From contig JAJIRX010000622.1 in NCBI GenBank assembly GCA_023853785.1, positions 558,001 to 622,000 on the forward strand: a stretch of 64,000 nucleotides of DNA, read 5' to 3'. Positions 25,388 to 36,459 of this stretch are shown here, piece after piece. Position 1 is the first letter of the stretch. Each line of letters opens with the position of its first letter. Source of the DNA: Psilocybe azurescens. Its lineage: Eukaryota > Basidiomycota > Agaricomycetes > Agaricales > Agrocybaceae. The notes under the pieces were generated by a model that was not told the DNA's origin, did not search any database, and saw only the letters and a list, made by a program, of their open reading frames with translations. A program made the translations under genes and the position numbers.

Positions 25388-27273
25388 TGATAAGTTTGGA
25401 TGAATTACAGTGTCTCAAAGAATGTGTGAAGCCGCCACAAAATATACATCTCTGCGAGGCCCGAAAGGAATTTCGATTAATATTTGATGTATTATCGTTA
25501 TGATATGGGTGATGACGTGTTTGGCTGTTTGAGTTGTACGTTCGTGAAGGTCATCCAATAGGGTTTGCACGATTCATGGCTTCTACAACCCGGGTTTGGT
25601 TATATCGTACTTCGAGTTCATTCCATAGTCCAATATGGTGTTGTTTGGGATCAATGCCTTCATGAACTGCACGTCGACGAACTTCAGTATCATAAGCAAC
25701 CCATAAGGGCCAGTGTTCAGAGCGACTGTCTGCGTCACGTATCTGGCAGAAATGGATCTCCCAGTAAGCGTAGTCTTGGGGAATGTATTGCTGAATAAGT
25801 TTTAGTAATCGTCTCCATGCTTGATGCCATTCGTTGAATGTGAGGTCAGTTTCATTTTTAATGGGGAGAGATTGTGATGTGGTGATGATCTGGTTGGAAT
25901 TGGGGTCGACTGACAAGGAGTTGTTGATCATGTCCACGGAGACACCATTCTTTTGAGCACAGAATTTGTCTGTGAGAAAAGTGAGGGGGATGTGGCTGGC
26001 CCAGCCACCTTCAGCACTGAATTTCTTTCGGATTTGGTCAGGAACTGTATAGGAAGCGCTTTGTGCAAGCATGCCTGGTACTCGAGGTGGCCGCTTTCGT
26101 GATGAATTTGAGGTTCCTTCAGTAATATGGGCAGCCGGGGGCAATCCCTGATAGACTTCAGGTTGGTTCTCACATTGGTGTGCATCGAAGTCTGTCATAG
26201 ATTATAATGACACATGAGTTAAGGATTTATGCAAAATTGAATGAATTCTATTCAAAAGGGAACATGTTGGCGTTGCACAGGGCTGTAATGTCCCAAAGAA
26301 ATAAAAATAATTTGCCGAGGTTAAATATCATCAAGCACGGGAAAATTGGATCATGGTGTCTCGAAGGGTGTATCGAGGTTAATAGTACGGCCATCGAGCA
26401 TAGAAATGTCTTGGATCGTAATGTCCGAAAGGAAAGGAATCGTTGAGGTCAGTAGTGCCCCAACGAGAGATCATAGTGTCTCAAAGAAAATACATTGAGG
26501 TCAATAGTGCCTCGACGAGAGATCATAGTGTCTCAGAAGAAAAAATACGTTGAGGTCAATAGTGCCTCGACGAGAGATCATAGTGTCTCAAGGGAAAAAG
26601 AGCATCAAGGCCAATAGTGCCATCGAGCATGCGAGATGTGAACATAGTGTTTGTACAGGTATGCAAAGGAGGGTGCAAATGTGCAAATAGATGTTGGGGG
26701 ATATAGTGGCGATTCGATAAACATATGGAGTGACGGGCATGATGATGCCACGTCGTGGAGGAGTTAAATTTTCGTGAAAAAGGATTAACAAGGCGGTAAG
26801 ATATTATACTCACCATGAAAAGGTGTACTTTGGAGCATGCTTCGGGTTCTCAGTGGGCTGAGAGTATCACGATGCGTGGATAATGTTCGGCTGCTCAGTG
26901 GTGGAGGGCTTAGAACGTTCGGTTCATTATCCTGTCCTTCAGCACAGCCGTAAAAGGAAGAGAAACTGGATGCGGTATCCTGTTCCTCCCTATCGTTAAA
27001 ATTGTCATGCTGACTCTGGTCTTCTTCGTTGTCGGGCTCCTCTTCGCGGTTTGGTGGTTGTTGGAGTCCTTGCCCTCGATGCCGTGGGTAAAGTCTTCGG
27101 TAGTTTGGATTGTTTTCTAGGGCTTCTTGATGATCACGAAGGTATCTTCTCAGACGTTCTCGTAGGGTTACAACAAGCCCATCGTTAGCCTGGCCAAAAT
27201 GGTCACATAGGTTCTTGAGCTGTTGCTTGTTCATGGATGTTATAGGCTTTGTAAACGGAGGGTGTTGAGGCAT
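25197..27273 (-). pseudogene. Spliced gag of the DIRS-like element: SAP-like domain, then zinc knuckles
   Basis: Exon 1 (27273-26814) opens with a SAP-like helix pair (MNKQQLKNLCDHFG, LVVTLRERLRRYL), then an acidic Gln/Asn-rich part. A donor GTGAGTATAA at 26813 and an acceptor CTATGACAG at 26192 remove 622 bp and keep the frame (G+AC makes Asp). Exon 2 continues with DFDAHQCENQPEVYQG, GGWASHIPLTFL and FNEWHQAWRRLLKLIQQYI. After a TGA at 25551 the same frame has CIFCGGFTHSLRHC (CCHC knuckle) and a second Cys/His cluster ending CSLCGSAVHNAQSC, with a stop at 25197. Pol overlaps this end in another frame. The product would package the element RNA. Confidence 0.75.
26300..26640. repeat. ~55-bp tandem repeat inside the gag intron
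   Basis: Units containing AGGTCAATAGTGCCTCGACG and AGAGATCATAGTGTCTCA recur about four times between 26440 and 26610, with older, more changed units to about 26300. The array lies wholly inside the proposed gag intron. Confidence 0.85.
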
Positions 27274-28093
27274 GCTGAGAGAAGCACAGGAAGAATAGTT
27301 TAGATATATTCGGTAGGTGATGAATGGGTAAGGTAAATATACGTTGACCGCCTACGCAGTCGGTCGTGGTACAGGTTAGAGTAAGTAAGTAGAGTGTCCG
27401 GGAGGTAAGCACGTGGCGGCGTCTCCTTCTCACGAGACGACGTACCCGCAGGCGGGTACTTTCAACTCCTTTTGACTTTCTGAATCCAAATCTGAAAGAA
27501 TTTTGTCCGAGAAAAATCAGGATCACCAGATATAAATTTGTCGGGCTTTGATTGTCCGGTACTGTAGAACATGGTCGTTTCTTCGCTTTCAAATTCATAC
27601 TACATATACTTCGGGACCTGATAAACAAAGCCAATCCATAGCTATTCGTTCCACTGTTCGTTTCCGGTCGAGTGGATCCTTCCGACTCTACTGCACATCT
27701 TCTCACAACCCTACCGGCTTCGCATAGCACGTCGTTCCTTCATGCTAGTAGATGCAGACTTCCGAAGTTTCTCAAAGTGCGTATTCAAGTCATGATGTGC
27801 ATGCCATGATTCGGTAAAGAAAATACTGGTCATTATCTGATAAGCCTGGTATGTGATAACAACATAGACAAGTTACCCAAACGTCTCTAGAACGCTTGAA
27901 AATATTTATTGTCATCATTTAATTTACCTAAAAAAGCTATTCGATCTCCGAATTAGCGTAGTTATATACCCTGCAGCTTCTTTAGCCTCCCAAACTCAGA
28001 ATCTTCCAGAGTTCCATCCGAAAATTCACAAACGTGCCAGTTCGGCACCGGCACCCCTTGCCTCAATCCGGTATATACGAGCCTCAGAATTTA

Positions 28094-28101
28094 TATATAA
28101 A
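28094..28101 (+). promoter_or_regulatory. TATA box of the secreted triple-module gene
   Basis: TATATAAA lies 84 bases before the ATG at 28178. The same AT-rich segment is still visible in the relic copy near 11405, which supports it as part of a conserved promoter. Confidence 0.6.
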
Positions 28102-28177
28102 GCCCGTAGAATTGTTGGTTAGAGTCACTCATCCAACCTACTCGGATAAGTTCAACGCACTTTTACGCACATACACG

Positions 28178-29115
28178 ATGAAATTCACCACCAGCTTCCT
28201 TGCCCTCGTCGCTGCTGCGCAGTCGATCATGGCCATGCCATTTTTGTCTTCTGAATCTGTGGTACGCCTTCGACCACGATGAATTTCTCCTGTGAGCCGT
28301 GTTGCTGAGAGCTGTGCCCTTTCTTTCCATTAGGACCTTGCGCCTGCACCTGTCACCAACCTTGTGTGCGACGGTGAATCCTACAAGTGCACAGCCAACT
28401 TGGTGAGCTGAGCAGAAGCGTCACACAAGTCTCCTCGGTCTCCTGATCTGAACACCATATTTTACAGCACTTCGGCGATGGCAAATGGGTTGCTCAATGG
28501 AACACAGCTGTGTTTCACACTGGCCTCTTCGGTGCTCCCGACCACAAGGAAGCGATGGTATGCATTGGCAGATTTGTTGTGGTTCAACAATTATTAAAAC
28601 CTAATAGGTTGAAATGGCAATGGTACCTGTTCCGGTTAACAAACTTGTTTGCGATGGAGAAACCTACAAGTGCACTGCCAACTTGGTCTGTCCCCTTCAT
28701 GCTGGCATCATAATAGTCGTAAACTGATTATTTTCTCTTTGTAAAATAGGACTATGGAGATGGAAGATGGGTCGCTCAATGGAGCACCAATGTTTTCCAC
28801 CAAGGATTCGTTTCCCACGTAAGACGAAGCTCTTGTCTATAGTGGAGAAGTTGTATTCTGATTCAAGCTGTTGTATTACCACAGAAGGAAACTTCGTTGG
28901 CTCCGGCTCCTGTGACCGGCCTCACCTGCGATGGTGAAACCTACAAGTGCACGGCTGACTTGGTGAGATTAGGTTTTCAAAAGTAAAATGTAGATACTTC
29001 ACTGACGGCTTTACCCTACAAATAGAAATATGGTGACGGGAAATGGGTTGCCCAGTGGGGAACCTCTGTATTCCATACCAGCAGCTCCCCCAAGCTTGCC
29101 TTCTTGCAACAGTAA
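28178..29115 (+). CDS. Secreted protein with three exon-duplicated cysteine modules
   Basis: Seven exons are resolved: 28178-28261, 28334-28402, 28468-28557, 28608-28685, 28750-28818, 28885-28962, 29026-29115. All six introns are phase 0. The product is 185 residues. It has a signal peptide (MKFTTSFLALVAAAQSIMAM), then three modules, each split over two exons at the same place. The first half is LVCDGESYKCTANL, LVCDGETYKCTANL or LTCDGETYKCTADL. The second half is FGDGKWVAQWNTAVFHTG, YGDGRWVAQWSTNVFHQG or YGDGKWVAQWGTSVFHTS. Each module has one Cys pair spaced CDGExYKC, so one short disulfide loop per module is likely. Linkers are Pro/Ala-rich (APAPVT). I do not know the family; roles as an effector, surface protein or inhibitor are all only guesses. 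Downstream lies the inverted DENND6 fragment. Confidence 0.9.
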
Positions 29116-29754
29116 ATGGAACACGATGTGTTTGACGCTGTAAATACGAGAATGACGCACTGTCTGCCTTACGAATATTGTCAATGAATATATTGTTATC
29201 GTTATTCCCTCTGTCGTGACATACAATATCACTGTTCCATTTCATTTGTTAGTTCTTTCATGATATAGGCTCCATAACGTGCAACTTGTTACTTATCGCA
29301 ATAAGCAGTCAGATGTGGACAGCAATGTTTTTCATCTTCAAAGTATATGGCTCTACCCATGACGCCCGATGAGTGCTGTGGTCGTGGTGTTCGTCGGCTT
29401 CATTAAGTACAAGAACTCCCTTGAGGTTGCGTCGAAGACTCGGAATTCGAGTCTTTGTTTCCATATCAATATGGATAGATTTTATGGGGAACCAAACAAA
29501 CTCTTATCAGTGTTCAGTCAAAGACGTATGATAATCAATCACGAGCTGTATCAACACTGCTTGTGACGTTCCTCTAGGTACAGGTGTACGGGACGAGCAC
29601 TCGCGCGTTCCATGATACCCCTTGTGGGATTAGCAGCAAAATCACCATTAATATCAAGGCGACGGCCTGTGGAGATTTTCTTAACGAAACTTCAGCGAAT
29701 TCTTGGTGGTAGTCGTCGCAGAGCGGTCTCCAAGAAACAACTAGCAGACTATGC
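29116..29754. other. Intergenic
   Basis: 3' flank of the secreted-protein gene. No other gene is supported. The open frame from 29612 becomes meaningful only where DENND6 similarity starts (about 29760). Confidence 0.4.
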
Positions 29755-30135
29755 AGAGAAGGAATTTGACTCCGAGATCCCACTCAGCAGTCATATCACG
29801 CCGGGGAGTGTCGAGACACCGAAGAGACTTGCCTTTCCTTCTCATCAGCTCCCATCTGCGTCTCCATCCTCTACGTCTCTTGCGAAACTCCCTTCATCCC
29901 CTGAAATCCGCCGTTCGCACACTTTCTCTCATACATTTTAGATAGAGAGATCGTAGAACCAAGGCGGGTACACATACAGAGATCAATGCGCTCGCTGTCG
30001 ACCCCTGTGTCTGTTGCTAAGATGCGTAGGTAGATCTTGGCCATAGCAGTAGGTAAGTGCACTCAAACCCCAGTTTATGCTTGGTTGAGATTCTAGTCCT
30101 GTTGTCGACGTAGTCTACCCTCCGCTTGCATTACA
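29755..30135 (+). pseudogene. Inverted copy of DENND6 exons 1-2 beyond the gene's own 3' end
   Basis: On the plus strand FDSEIPLSSHITPGSVETPK, LPSASPSSTSLAKL and SSPEIRRSHTFSHTF match the exon-1 stretch encoded on the minus strand near 34500-34300. INALAVDP, the MRRWILAIAVG end (Trp codon now stop) and a broken exon 2 follow. The true gene runs toward this fragment, so a transcript reading through its 3' end would contain self-complementary sequence of nearly 400 bases, imperfectly paired. Confidence 0.85.
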
Positions 30136-30553
30136 AGGGTCCCAACCTGTCTCAACTCGAACAATAAAATGTGCTAAGTATCGTAATGCGAAATTTGAGT
30201 CTCAATCAATAGCGATGTGCTTATACCAGGAGTATCCTACCCCCAGTGTATATGAAAAAGAAAAACGAACCTAAACATAAAAGCATGTAGATTAAAAGAA
30301 GATAAATCTCGATCCCAAAGAGATGATGGAATCTGTAACGCCGCTCCAACTCAACTTCATCACCATCACCAACTCCCCACCCCACAAAACGACGTAAAAA
30401 AATGAAGCAAAGAGAAAACAACAATAACACACGAGAGCCATGGGAACCAAAACAAAAGCGAAAGGGTGGGTAAACGACCTAAGTGAGTGAACAACTGAGC
30501 GGCGTCCAATTCGACGAACCCGACTGAGGATGATGTTAAGGCAGAGGTTAAGG

Positions 30554-33500
30554 TTAGCGCTGGGGCTCATTCAGCACACTCTGCACGATCTGCTCCTGCT
30601 GAGCAAGCCACGTCCCGAACGCAGGAGACTTCAGCCACCTAGATTGAGGGCCAGTAAAAATTTTCAGCAAACGGGAAAAATGTTAACGTGAGGATCAAAA
30701 GGGGGAACTCGGAGGAAGGATGAGGGAAAGGAAAAAGACAAGGAGAAAGAAAAAGACGAAGGAAAAGAAAAAGGCGAGGGAAAAGAAAAAGGCGAGGGAA
30801 AAGAAAAAGACAAGGGAAAAGAAAAAGACAAGGGCAAAGAAAAAGACGAGGGAAAAGAAAAAGACAAGGGAAAAGAAACAGACGAGGGAAAAGAAAAAGA
30901 CAAGGGAAAAGAAACAGACAAGGGCAAAGAAAAAGACGAGGGAAAAGAAAAAGACGAGGGAAAAGAAAAAGACGAGGGAAAAGAAAAAGGACAAGTGAAA
31001 GGACAAGGGCGACGGAAAGTGGAAAGTGGAAAGCGAACAGGGAACAGAAAAAGTGAAATACAAGTATAAGACGAAGGGAAGGAAGAAACAGCGCAAAGCA
31101 CGACCAGACGACAACGGGCCACACTCACCGCTCATAAAACTCCACCCGCTTGCTCGCCGACTTGAACGGCAACAAGCTGCCATGCGTCTTGAGCGACGCG
31201 AGAAAGGCGACAGAGTTGAACGGCTTCAACCGCAGGCCTTTGTTGCCGTATCCTATACTAGGCGTTGGGGGATTCCTGTTCGCAGTATTCACACTCGCAT
31301 TGGGCTTCCCAGTCCCAGTCACCGACTTGAAGCTCGGTGCGGGGGAGTTCGCAGGCGAAGGTGCCGGGGATGGGGATGGAGACAGATGTTTCAAGGAAGA
31401 AGACGAAGAAGTCGCCAGCATCCCCAAACTACGCGCAGCAGACGCAGACGCCTTCCGCGCATGGTGTACCTCTGACGGCGAGGGTATCAGCGTGTTGAGG
31501 TACCTCGCGAGCGGTGTGATGAGCTGCGTGGACCGGGAGCAGAAGTGTTTTCGTAGTGCGAGGGAGGCGTCCATTCCTATATGGCAGATTCAATAAACGA
31601 AATTTACAAAAAAAAAATTAGGGGAGGGCAGGGGGAAAGGGAAATAGGTAGTGGAGAGAATGAAAGTAGGCAAAGGGAGTGGGGAATAAGAGGAAGTGGA
31701 GGGAAGAGGACTAGTAAGGGAATTGGGTGCGAGCTACGGAGGAGAGGGAAGTAGGAAGGACGGAGGAAAGGAGAGGCGTGGGGACAGAAGTAAGGACAAA
31801 AGTACGGACGGAGACATAGACAGGGACAGGGACGAGGACTCACGCGCTCTCTCATCCCCCCTAAGCGCCTCCTCAAGCCTCTTCAACAGCCCTCGATCCT
31901 TCGAAATATACCGCCTGTGCGTCTTCGTCTTCCATCCGGGCGGGGGACCCGCAGAAGAGAGCCTAGCGAGGGGCTCTTCTGTTTCGGACTGCTCGAGGTC
32001 CTAATATATTTCCAATTAGCTTATCGTCTGGAGGGGCATAACAAAACCACTCTAAGAACCAAGGTAACAAAAAAACCAGACAAAAAGGAGAGACAGAGAG
32101 TGAGAGAGAGAGAAAGAGACATACGACACCCGTCTCCCCAAACTCAACACATGCGGCCAGTGCGCACACTCTTTACCGAAGAACGGGTTCGTGACGCCGA
32201 GGAGCACGCCTGCCTGTGGCGGGAGCCGCCGGTTCACGAGCTGCGCGTGGTCCTTGTCCTGCATTGTGAAGTATGGGCGGATGTCACCTGCTAGGGGTAT
32301 CTGGAACGATGGAGGGGAGGTGTTAGCGTTAAAATGGCGGTCTCACAAAAGAGAAAGGCGAAGGGAAAAGGAATAAAATAGGGGACGGAGAAAAAAGAGA
32401 AGGAAGAAGAAACAAACACCCACAGGCCTCAACAGATCCCTTAACCACCACACCGCCTGACTCGTCTGCGCAGGCGACGCGCCAAAGATCAATATCGGCT
32501 CGCAGAGGACGAGGCACTCCCAGATGGACCACAGGTTCGCGAGAGCGGCTTCGAAGAGGAGGATGGGCGGGGGCACGAAGGGGGCGGTTGTGGCGAGGAT
32601 CTGTGTGCGCATTTCGTTAATATCAACATTAGCATTGAAACGGCAGATTGTTTGGGGGTACACGAGGAGAGAAAGGGAGGGGTCAAAGAAGGAAAGGGTA
32701 AGAGAGAGAAAAAAGCGTACATGCGCTCTAGGATCATACTTCTCATTAAACGACGACGTCTCCGCGACCTGCTGCGCATCCATCGAGTGCGGGATCTCGA
32801 CCTGCAGCACCGTGCCCAGGAACCCGAGCTCCACCGTCTCGCCCGCGTTCGGAGGGGGCCTAATCTTCATACCGTCAGTATCGTGCCACGAATATAAAGA
32901 CAAAGATATGGATATCAAGAGCGTCAAGCAGGTGGTCGAATCTCAGAGGACGCCTCGTTTACTGGGAGAAATAAAGGAGGCGCGGATTGTTTGGCAGAAG
33001 ATGGGCACAAAGCCTTTTACTGGCTCGCTTCCGAAATATGGTGAGTGATACTCTTGATGTCCGTCCTCAACGACGCTTGACACGACCTCTCCCCGACCAT
33101 ATGTGCTACCATAGCACATTCAGCGAGCAGAATAATGCCGCATGCCGCATCGATGCACTACTGCATAATACAGCGCGGACTGTTCGGCAGACGGCGGACA
33201 AATAGCCATAGCACTTGCTTGCTACCGTAATATGATGAGAGGCATCCTTGATCGCCGTCCTCAACGACGCCTACCACCTCTCCCCGACCATCAGGACCAC
33301 CGCAGCACATTCAAGGACTAGAACTGCCAAGTACTAGCCAGATGTTGTATCTATGACCCATTTACACCCCAAAATAGGAGGCGTCATGGAAAAGGCGTAT
33401 TTCCCAGGATGCCATGCTCGAGGGTGAGGAGACTCTCTACCGGACTATCTCCACACCTCATATTTCCCGTAAACAAAGATTCTCCGAAACATCAAGGCAG

Positions 33501-34761
33501 CCGATGGGCGTGCACCCTTCACAAGTCACAAATGAAAACAGGAGAACAAGTTCACATACCATGTCGCAATGTTATGGCAGGCAGCTTCAAGCATGGGCGT
33601 ACCGTGCTTTTCGAATAGCGGGCCGAATATCCCTGCGAGGGAGGAGAAGAGGGCGGGGTATTGATGCTGGGTGAGGATGACGACGGATCGCTTGGGAGAG
33701 TGGGGAGAGGTCAGTGAGGTGATGGAGAGATACAGAGGCGGAGGCGAAGTGAGGCGAAGGGGGATGGGAGGGAATGAAGATGGGCGAAGGGAAAGGGTTG
33801 GACCGAGAAAAAGTAGGTGGAGGGAGGGAGGGAGGGAGGAGGTATATGGCAAGACGTACTTGTTGATATCCACGCTTGGAGGATGCGTCGCGGCGCTGAA
33901 TAAAATGCGAGAACCCATAGATGAATCCATCGATTGTGGAGGCCCCGGCACGCTTTTCTTGCTCGCGGATGCGGAAGGAGTGGGTTTGGGATCCTTGATC
34001 AAACTGCATGGAATCTGGAAAGGCGCAGAACGCACTGTTACTAAAGTGAGCGTAAGAGACGATGAAGATAGGATGGGACGCACATGTTTTCAGATTCGGA
34101 AGGGAGTAAATTAAGAGGAGGGTAGACTCCGTCGACAACAGGACCAGAATCTAGGTCAAACTCCACTGGGAGGGATCAGGCATGAAAAGAAAGGGGTTTT
34201 GGCTCACATACCTACTGCAATGGCCAAGATCCACCTGCGCATCTTCGCAATAGACACAGGATCAACGGCAAGTGCATTGATCTCGGTGTGTATCCGCCTT
34301 GGTTCCACAGCCTCCTTCTCTATCTGAAATGTACGAGGAAGAGTGTGCGAACGGCGGATTTCAGGGGACGAAAAGAACTTCCCAAGAGACGGGGACGATG
34401 GAGACGCAGATGGGAGCTCACGAGAAGAAAATGTAAGTCTCTTCGGCGTCTCAACACTCCCGGGGGTGATATGGCTGCTGAGTGGAATGTCCGAGTCAAA
34501 CTCGTCATCGGCATAGTTATTTCGGGGAGAGCACTCTGCAAGCGAGCTGGCAATCGTTGATGAGCTGGCTCGCGAGCTCGTAGAGACGGAAGAACCAGAT
34601 ACGGGCTGAGGTCTCCGATGTCCTCTTCGTACTGGGGTGTATTGAGCTGAAGCCCAGCTGGGATGCGAGGGGGCATCGAGAGCGACAGTCGTGGTTGCTC
34701 TCAACAGCGTTCGGAAGGCTGCCAGACTGGTTTGGCTTGTGAATTGATGCCACATGATCAT
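30554..34761 (-). CDS. DENND6-like (UDENN) protein, probable Rab exchange factor
   Basis: An apparently complete spliced gene. Exon 1 (34761 to about 34220) is a low-complexity N-terminus ending KMRRWILAIAV. It then gives EFDLDSGPVVDGVYPPLNL, AFPDSMQFDQGSQTHSFRIR, YGFSHFIQRRDASSKRGYQQ, VVILTQHQYPALFSSLAGIF, ACHNIATW, GETVELGFLGTVLQVEIP, LFEAALANLWSIWECLVLCE, SPAQTSQAVWWLRDLLRP, IPLAGDIRPYFTMQDKDHAQ, GVLLGVTNPFFGKECAHWPH, PPGWKTKTHRRYISKDRGLL, RKHFCSRSTQLITPLARYLN and, in the last exon (30638-30554), WLKSPAFGTWLAQQEQIV. This is the domain order of DENND6 proteins, which in animals act on Rab14 in endosomal traffic. The frame is intact through the exons I joined. Introns are long for this genome: the last spans 30639-31128 and one near 32.9-33.55 kb is about 680 bp. 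Several are very pyrimidine-rich on the coding strand. Confidence 0.88.
30720..31000 (+). repeat. 18-bp purine minisatellite in the last DENND6 intron
   Basis: About 14 units of the type GACGAGGGAAAAGAAAAA run through this stretch, almost free of T on the plus strand. Because 18 is a multiple of three, long open frames appear in several frames (Lys/Glu/Arg-rich on plus, Phe/Ser/Leu-rich on minus), but the array lies within the intron 30639-31128. Confidence 0.92.
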
Positions 34762-35261
34762 GGCTGAGATCTAATCTAATCGAGATGTGATATCATCGAC
34801 TCGCCGACTTAGGTTTGAACGGACCATCACCAAGAAAGCTTAATTAAAGTGAGCGGTGTGTTGTTCGTCGTGATCGTGATCGTGTTTCTTTTTCTCTGCA
34901 ATATTGACGTTTCGTTGTTGGTCCTCTTCTTCACTGCCTTTTCTCGGTTCACATGTTCTTTACGCTGAATCTCAATGTGTGGAACAATCGTAATTCGTGC
35001 TTGCATTCCCTGGATAACCACGATGTGCCGAAGATGGCAATGTATGACGATGATCTCGCGGTAACAATACGAATAGGGAGCATTGACCACAAAGAAAAGG
35101 ACATATAGTCGATTCGGACTCCAAAGTAGGCGCAGTTATTATGTCTGGCACCGCGTCCAGTCAAACTACCATCTCAGTTTACGCTTTTGTTTTTTCGTAT
35201 TTCTACAAGGATAATGATAGGTATCCGGTCCGCTTGGAGTATCTAGGATCACCGAGGGGAA
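34762..35261. other. 5' flank of the DENND6-like gene
   Basis: No gene is seen. The segment separates the DENND6 start from the duplicated upstream block at 35262 and presumably holds its promoter. It has no counterpart in the copy at 18.9-19.6 kb. Confidence 0.4.
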
Positions 35262-35903
35262 TATACATGGTATATAAGGAACTGTTTATTTGTACAGTAT
35301 CCGAATCCTAATGGCCAGGAGTCGGCGGCGTGGACGGATCGAATAGCCATTGTGTAAAATTCTTTCGACAACAACAACAATGGGATGTGGTGTATTATTA
35401 TGACCGTTAATCCAAACGAGTACGATTTTATCGAGGGTGTGGTGGCGCCCGCCCTTTGTATAACGCCAAGTAATAGACGGTTTACCAGAGCGGGCCCTCT
35501 TATTTTATCCCAACTGTGTTTGGTGGCGGCCGATCGTAGGTCGTTCTCAAGAAAGCTCGAATTCAAGGATCTATTTGCTTTGAATAGGAGGACATTACTG
35601 TCCGTACTGGAGATTTATCATATAGACCCATGTTTATCCATGACAAAATCGCATTGTACTATACCAGCAAACGTAGGACGTAATCCTGATACATTGTGTA
35701 CTTGGGGATGTAAGATATATCGGGTACCTAGTGAGTAGACAATGGAGTCCCGTCAATCAGAAACACAGATATTCTATCAACGAACGCACCTTGAGGCTTC
35801 ACTAATATCCTTAGGGAGAAAGAAAAAACCTATTCATGACTCATGCCTATTCTGGACGTATTCAGAAAGGTCAGAGTACGCCTCCATATTCGCTCCCGAG
35901 AGT
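35262..35903. repeat. Source or partner of the inverted repeat at 18872-19545
   Basis: Aligns in inverse orientation with 18872-19545 over its length. A 117-codon plus-strand frame (35385-35738) is open here but is broken in the other copy, so it is not called as a gene. Confidence 0.85.
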
Positions 35904-36330
35904 CATGCCAGTCCGACAATCCGCAACCGTTACACCAAAATGGCTCTATAAATACACTCTGGCATCTAGTTTCTCGGAATGTATAGGAAGCAGTGAGCCT
36001 CCAAGTTTACACCCTTCTCGCCTATGAGGAATTGCTTTACCTCGTACTGGCTACGGCAGAGTCTGGAATCGGATCTGTCCATACCAGTTAGGGCCGGCTG
36101 CCGTTCTCTCTGCCGTATAGATTCGTACATACCAGTTAGGGTGTTCTCCCTGCTATACAGAAGCCAGGACATCGAGGACTTATGCCCTTGGCGTGGGTTG
36201 AACAGCCAATCTCAGAGTGAATTTATGTAAGCTAGTCATGCCAGTCCGACAAGCCGTAACCCGTTACACTCTGGCATATAGTTGCTCGGACTGTACATGA
36301 AGCGGTGACTCGCCAGGCTTGGACGTCGCG
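35904..36330 (+). repeat. Direct repeat pair upstream of the C2H2-like gene
   Basis: AGTCATGCCAGTCCGACAA starts one unit at 35902 and another at 36234. Both continue with a Thr-codon-like CGTTACAC segment, CTCTGGCAT, a CTCGGA word and GTGA(G/C)TC, over about 95 bases. A shorter internal echo (ATACCAGTTAGGG) occurs at 36080 and 36130. Confidence 0.75.
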
Positions 36331-36459
36331 AAGTCTGTTCCTTGCGGCCTTCAGACGTTATAAGATGGGAGTCCTATTCTTCCTTAGCACTACTTATGTA
36401 CCACTAGCTCTTGTATTCACTTACTCTAACCATATTCTCTTCTTACCCGCAAAATAATC

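Larger units (their letters stand above)
22210..27273 (-). mobile_element. DIRS-like tyrosine-recombinase retrotransposon
   Basis: On the minus strand the order is SAP-like/gag (27273-25197), reverse transcriptase plus RNase H (25387-23531) and tyrosine recombinase (23437-22210), as in DIRS-like elements, which integrate by recombinase rather than by a DDE integrase. No long terminal repeats were found. The element carries three in-frame TGA codons in pol, one in gag and one frame shift in the recombinase, so it is inactive, though decay looks recent. Confidence 0.88.

Noticed and set aside
22210..27273. Ty3/copia-type LTR retrotransposon
   Set aside because: A tyrosine recombinase with R, HxxR and Y is present in place of a DDE integrase, and no LTRs are seen.
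30639..31183. Long overlapping open frames rich in Phe/Ser/Leu (minus) and Lys/Glu/Arg (plus)
   Set aside because: They arise from an 18-bp purine minisatellite, whose length is a multiple of three, inside the last DENND6 intron.
35385..35738. 117-codon plus-strand frame
   Set aside because: Lies in a duplicated block and is interrupted in the partner copy at 18.9-19.5 kb.
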